The position numbers were made by a program, and so were the translations under genes. This document shows positions 61,208-64,000 of a stretch of 64,000 nt of DNA, piece by piece. Numbering within the stretch: position 1 is the stretch's first letter; each line of letters starts with the position of its first letter. Source of the stretch: Methylophilus medardensis (GTDB lineage: Bacteria; Pseudomonadota; Gammaproteobacteria; Burkholderiales; Methylophilaceae); NCBI RefSeq assembly GCF_006363915.1, contig NZ_CP040946.1. The stretch is one strand, 5' to 3'. A model generated the notes under the pieces. The model worked only from the letters and a program-made list of their open reading frames with translations. It was not told where the DNA came from and did no database searches.

Positions 61208-61516
61208 ATGCCGGTGACACAGAGCAGTACTTATTTGAAAAATAGCGCACTTGCAGTCGATCAAGCCAAATGGTTTAAAAACCCTTATGTCTGGTTGATT
61301 ATTGGCGGCCCGGCGTTGGTGGTTGTGGCCTCGTTTATTACTTTATATCTGGCGATCACCCATCCTGATCCTCCGATTGACGATTACTATCGCAAAGGCA
61401 TCGAAATTAATAAAACGCTCGATGCACAGGGCCAAGAAGCGCAAAGCGAAGCCATGGCGCCCGCGATTCAAGCGCGTAATCACGCCCAAACTGGATTAAA
61501 GCCTGCAGAAGAATAA
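61208..61516 (+). CDS. ccoH: FixH/CcoH-like protein, short form
   Basis: A 102-residue protein. The helix at ~29-50 and the motif DDYYRKGIEINKTLD match FixH, but the usual periplasmic beta-domain of ~60 further residues is missing; the sequence ends in a polar helix (QTGLKPAEE). It could be a natural short form, as in CcoH of some proteobacteria, or a truncated gene. ATG 61208 is 6 bases after ccoG. Confidence 0.8.
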   Translation: MPVTQSSTYLKNSALAVDQAKWFKNPYVWLIIGGPALVVVASFITLYLAITHPDPPIDDYYRKGIEINKTLDAQGQEAQSEAMAPAIQARNHAQTGLKPAEE

Positions 61517-61539
61517 TCTTTTTGTGTAAACCGATACGC

Positions 61540-61574
61540 ACGCCATGCACGCAAAGACCTTGCGTGCATGGCGT
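61540..61574 (+). terminator. Perfect 15-bp hairpin at the end of the cco cluster
   Basis: ACGCCATGCACGCAA and TTGCGTGCATGGCGT pair perfectly with an AGACC loop. It lies 23 bases after ccoH. No T-tract follows (TTGCGCC), so it is probably an mRNA 3'-end structure. Confidence 0.6.
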
Positions 61575-61834
61575 TTGCGCCTCGTGGCTCAGTAGCGCTA
61601 GCGGTGTTTTGGATGTTCTGCTTTGACTCTGGCTGGCTGGCTCGCGATGCGATAAAGCAGTGCAGGTGATGGCAATGATTGGGATGGTGTTTGAATGGTG
61701 GTCGGGCTGCCTTACGCGCGGGGGGCCATACTGCGAAGAGCTAACGCCGTTTTCGTGTGCAGGCGAGTCTTGTTAGCGCTTCAAACAGCTTGTGCAAGCG
61801 TACTGATTGGCACTAAAAACGCACTTACAAAAAA
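61575..61834. other. Gene-free stretch between cco cluster and fnr
   Basis: Together with the 58 bases before it, this 318-base gap between ccoH and fnr holds only the hairpin at 61540. I see no ORF, promoter or repeat in the remainder, which is GT-rich on the plus strand. Confidence 0.5.
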
Positions 61835-62647
61835 CTAACAAGTGCTGGCGTTAAAGATGGTTTGCAGTTTTTCGTGATCCAAAATTCGGATGTTTTTTTG
61901 TTTCACTTCAATAATGCCTTCGTCACTAAACTTAGAAAAGGTACGGCTCACGGTTTCGAGTTTCATACCAAGATAGCTGCCGATCTCCTCCCGCGTCATG
62001 CGCAAGATCAGCTCACTTTTTGAGTATCCTCTGGCATGCAAGCGTTGCAACAAATTGAGCAGAAACGCAGCCAACCGTTCCTCCGCCCGCATATTCGCCA
62101 GCAACATCATCACCCCATTTTCACGCACGATTTCACGGCTCATGATTTTATGAACATGGCGTTGGAGTACGGGGATTTCTCGAGAAAGATCCTCAACATG
62201 ATTGAACGGCATCACGCAAACCTCGGCGTCCTCTAGGGCAATGGCATTACAATTGTGATGGTCAGAGACAATGCCATCTAATCCCATAATTTCGCCCGCC
62301 ATCTGAAAGCCGGTCACTTGTTCGCGACCATCTTCTGACACGACGCAGGTTTTGAAAAAACCGGTTCGAATCGCGTACAACGTGGTGAAAGGGTCGCCAC
62401 TGCTAAATAGATGACCACCTTGTTTGACTTTTTTACGTGTGGCAACAATGCCATCCAGTCGATTCATCTCTGCTGTGCTCAAGCCAATCGGTAAACAAAG
62501 CTCTCGCAGATTGCAATTCGAGCAGGCAACTTTAAAGCTAGATTCTGCTGGTACTTGCATTTCGGCGGTCCTTGGCGGTCGTTGAACGTCCATCTGATTA
62601 TACGCTTCTTGCAAGGCAATATCATTGGCTCCAATATGATTCAGCAT
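61835..62647 (-). CDS. fnr: FNR-type oxygen-responsive regulator
   Basis: A 270-residue CRP/FNR regulator with the full set of cluster cysteines: Cys42, Cys45, Cys51 near the N terminus and Cys144 in EVCVMPF. The helix-turn-helix TREEIGSYLGMKLETVSRTF (E..SR) recognises TTGAT-N4-ATCAA. A [4Fe-4S] cluster makes it active only without O2. ATG 62647 is preferred; the frame extends 25 codons upstream across the FNR box and -10. It probably controls cco and hemN. Confidence 0.92.
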   Translation of the reverse strand: MLNHIGANDIALQEAYNQMDVQRPPRTAEMQVPAESSFKVACSNCNLRELCLPIGLSTAEMNRLDGIVATRKKVKQGGHLFSSGDPFTTLYAIRTGFFKTCVVSEDGREQVTGFQMAGEIMGLDGIVSDHHNCNAIALEDAEVCVMPFNHVEDLSREIPVLQRHVHKIMSREIVRENGVMMLLANMRAEERLAAFLLNLLQRLHARGYSKSELILRMTREEIGSYLGMKLETVSRTFSKFSDEGIIEVKQKNIRILDHEKLQTIFNASTC

Positions 62648-62680
62648 GTGGTTCTGTCTTCTTCCCTTTATATTGCGCAC

Positions 62681-62686
62681 ATTATG
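62681..62686 (-). promoter_or_regulatory. -10 box of fnr
   Basis: On the minus strand CATAAT lies at the exact class II distance from the FNR box at 62709-62722: the predicted start is 62674, 26 bases before the ATG. The gene may therefore activate itself. Confidence 0.55.
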
Positions 62687-62708
62687 CCTGTGAGCCCATT
62701 CAGGGCAT

Positions 62709-62722
62709 TTGATGTGTGTCAA
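62709..62722. promoter_or_regulatory. FNR box between fnr and hemN
   Basis: TTGAT-GTGT-GTCAA matches the consensus at nine of ten positions and shares the GTCAA half with the ccoN box. It is 63 bases from the fnr start and 83 from the hemN start, so it can act on both divergent promoters. Confidence 0.8.
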
Positions 62723-62804
62723 ATAGACGGGGATTACTTTATGGCAAAGTAGCTGCTATTAACTCTCGGGACAGTGCGTCCCCGTTGTGCTGACAGGAGC
62801 GAAT

Positions 62805-64000
62805 TTGCTAGATACCATGAAACAACCGCTGATGATTACACAGGCGCACATCGAACGCTATGATGTTTCCGGGCCGCGCTATACCTCTTACCCAACCGCT
62901 GATCGCTTTGTAGAAGCCTTCGATGCCGCGGCTTATCTCAAAGCGTCTGAGCAACGTAACATCAGTCACTGGGCGCAACCGTTATCCGTGTATGTGCACA
63001 TCCCATTTTGCGCGTCACTGTGTTTTTATTGTGCCTGCAATAAAATTGTGACCAAGCGCTACGAACAAAGCGAGATTTACCTAAACTATCTGCAGCGAGA
63101 GTTGGCTTTGCACTTGGATCAATTTGCGCAAGCGCAAGTGGTGAATCAGTTGCATTTGGGTGGTGGTACACCCACCTTTCTCAGCGATGATGCGTTAACC
63201 CGTTTGATTGACATGCTCAAGCAAGCCTTTGTATTTAGCAAAGAGGGCGAGTACGCCATTGAAATTGACCCCCGCACCGTCGATGAGCAGCGCTTGCAGC
63301 ATTTGCGTCAGCTTGGTTTTAACCGTTTGAGTTTCGGCGTACAAGACTTTGATGCCGCTGTGCAACAAGCAGTGCACAGAGTGCAGCCTTTTGCCCAGGT
63401 CGACACATTGATGCAGCAAGCGCGTGTGATGGGCTTTCAGTCGATCAATGTGGACCTGATTTATGGCTTGCCGAAACAAACACCGCAAACGTTTCGTGAG
63501 ACGATCAGTCAGGTCATCACCTTGCGTCCAGATCGTATTGCGCTGTATGGCTATGCACATCTGCCTTCGCGTTTTAAACCGCAGCGGCGTATATTGCAGG
63601 AGGATTTACCTAACGCAGTCGACAAAATTCAAATGTTGTCAGAAGCCATCCAGCAATTGATACAAGCGGGCTATGTTTACATCGGCATGGACCATTTTGC
63701 GTTACCCGAGGACACCCTTGCGATAGCAAAGCAGCAGGGTAGATTACACCGAAATTTTCAGGGTTATAGCACCATGGCCGACCAAGATATTTTGGCCTTG
63801 GGAGTATCAGCCATCGGCAAAATGGGCGCCAGCTACAGTCAGAATGCGAAGACCCTCGAAGAGTATTACGATTTTATTGATCAAGGCCAATTGCCAATTG
63901 TGCGGGGGCTTGCACTGAGTCGAGATGATTTGATTCGGCGTGCCGTCATCATGGCGATTATGTGTCATGGAGAGCTCAGCTATGAGTCGATTGAGCTTTC
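62805..64000 (+). CDS. hemN: Oxygen-independent coproporphyrinogen III dehydrogenase, 3'-truncated by window edge
   Basis: The first ~398 residues of a radical-SAM enzyme for anaerobic haem synthesis; the reading frame is open at the end of the window. The cluster motif C-ASL-C-FY-C-A-C is at 69-78 (CxxxCxxCxC), after SVYVHIPFC, and GGGTPTF follows. TTG 62805 has AGGAG five bases upstream and is the better start; ATG 62817, in frame, is the alternative. It lies downstream of an FNR box. HemN fits the micro-oxic setting. Confidence 0.94.
   Translation, partial: MLDTMKQPLMITQAHIERYDVSGPRYTSYPTADRFVEAFDAAAYLKASEQRNISHWAQPLSVYVHIPFCASLCFYCACNKIVTKRYEQSEIYLNYLQRELALHLDQFAQAQVVNQLHLGGGTPTFLSDDALTRLIDMLKQAFVFSKEGEYAIEIDPRTVDEQRLQHLRQLGFNRLSFGVQDFDAAVQQAVHRVQPFAQVDTLMQQARVMGFQSINVDLIYGLPKQTPQTFRETISQVITLRPDRIALYGYAHLPSRFKPQRRILQEDLPNAVDKIQMLSEAIQQLIQAGYVYIGMDHFALPEDTLAIAKQQGRLHRNFQGYSTMADQDILALGVSAIGKMGASYSQNAKTLEEYYDFIDQGQLPIVRGLALSRDDLIRRAVIMAIMCHGELSYESIEL

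Noticed and set aside
1..64000. Search for CRISPR arrays, prophage genes, transposases and rRNA
   Set aside because: No regularly spaced repeats, phage structural genes, transposase motifs or rRNA segments were seen.

Overview
This 64 kb window looks like ordinary chromosome from a methylotrophic betaproteobacterium, most likely the Methylophilaceae (a Methylophilus/Methylotenera-type organism). The reasons are the zwf/gnd/pgl block that serves the oxidative ribulose-monophosphate cycle, a formate-tetrahydrofolate ligase, an EpsA-type regulator known from methanolan producers, priB between rpsF and rpsR, the hpnCDE squalene genes and a complete cbb3 oxidase locus. This placement is an inference from gene content; no rRNA marker lies in the window. 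I see no prophage, insertion sequence or CRISPR array.

Layout. 1-6.3 kb: the 3' part of cysB, a secreted DUF302 protein, a HerA/YjgR-type ATPase, fhs, an IMPACT-family protein and an AI-2E-family membrane protein. 6.3-9.5 kb (minus strand): a three-gene overlapping operon of CHASE2 sensor, SH3 protein and M48 protease. 9.5-9.96 kb: a gene-free stretch with a palindrome, a promoter and an orphan terminator that together suggest an unannotated small RNA, followed by Pho-box-like repeats. 9.96-13.1 kb: PEP-CTERM protein, alkaline phosphatase and a secreted protein of unknown function. 13.2-17.9 kb: rmuC-moaD-moaE-Lon-like protease-hslR in a tightly overlapping operon. 17.9-24.7 kb: epsA-like regulator, a small membrane protein, rpsF-priB-rpsR-rplI, dnaB, alr, radA. 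24.8-28.7 kb: two small exported proteins around a region with two Pho boxes, then hpnC-hpnD-hpnE. 28.8-30.6 kb: MTA/MTI phosphorylase, def, tRNA-Ser(UGA), a small cupin.

30.8-34.1 kb is a thiamine salvage locus: a TPP riboswitch with a readable translational switch, a TonB-dependent receptor, a YkoF-like thiamine-binding protein and a PnuT-type permease. 34.1-42.7 kb carries a kinase-like protein, glnD, map, an HDOD protein, a TPR/glycosyltransferase protein, a peroxiredoxin and folA. 42.7-43.05 kb is a 330-bp imperfect inverted repeat that resembles a dispersed intergenic element. 43.1-49.6 kb: a basic amino acid decarboxylase, dcd, zwf, gnd and the divergent pgl, with a palindromic candidate operator in the gnd/pgl intergenic space.

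49.8-64 kb: apbC, a fasciclin protein, metG, then the micro-oxic respiration block ccoI-ccoS-ccoN-O-Q-P-ccoG-ccoH, followed by fnr and the start of hemN. FNR-type boxes lie in front of ccoN and between fnr and hemN, so the oxidase, its regulator and anaerobic haem synthesis form one oxygen-responsive unit. ccoS and ccoQ are very short genes and are easily missed. The right-hand end of the window cuts hemN; the left-hand end cuts cysB.
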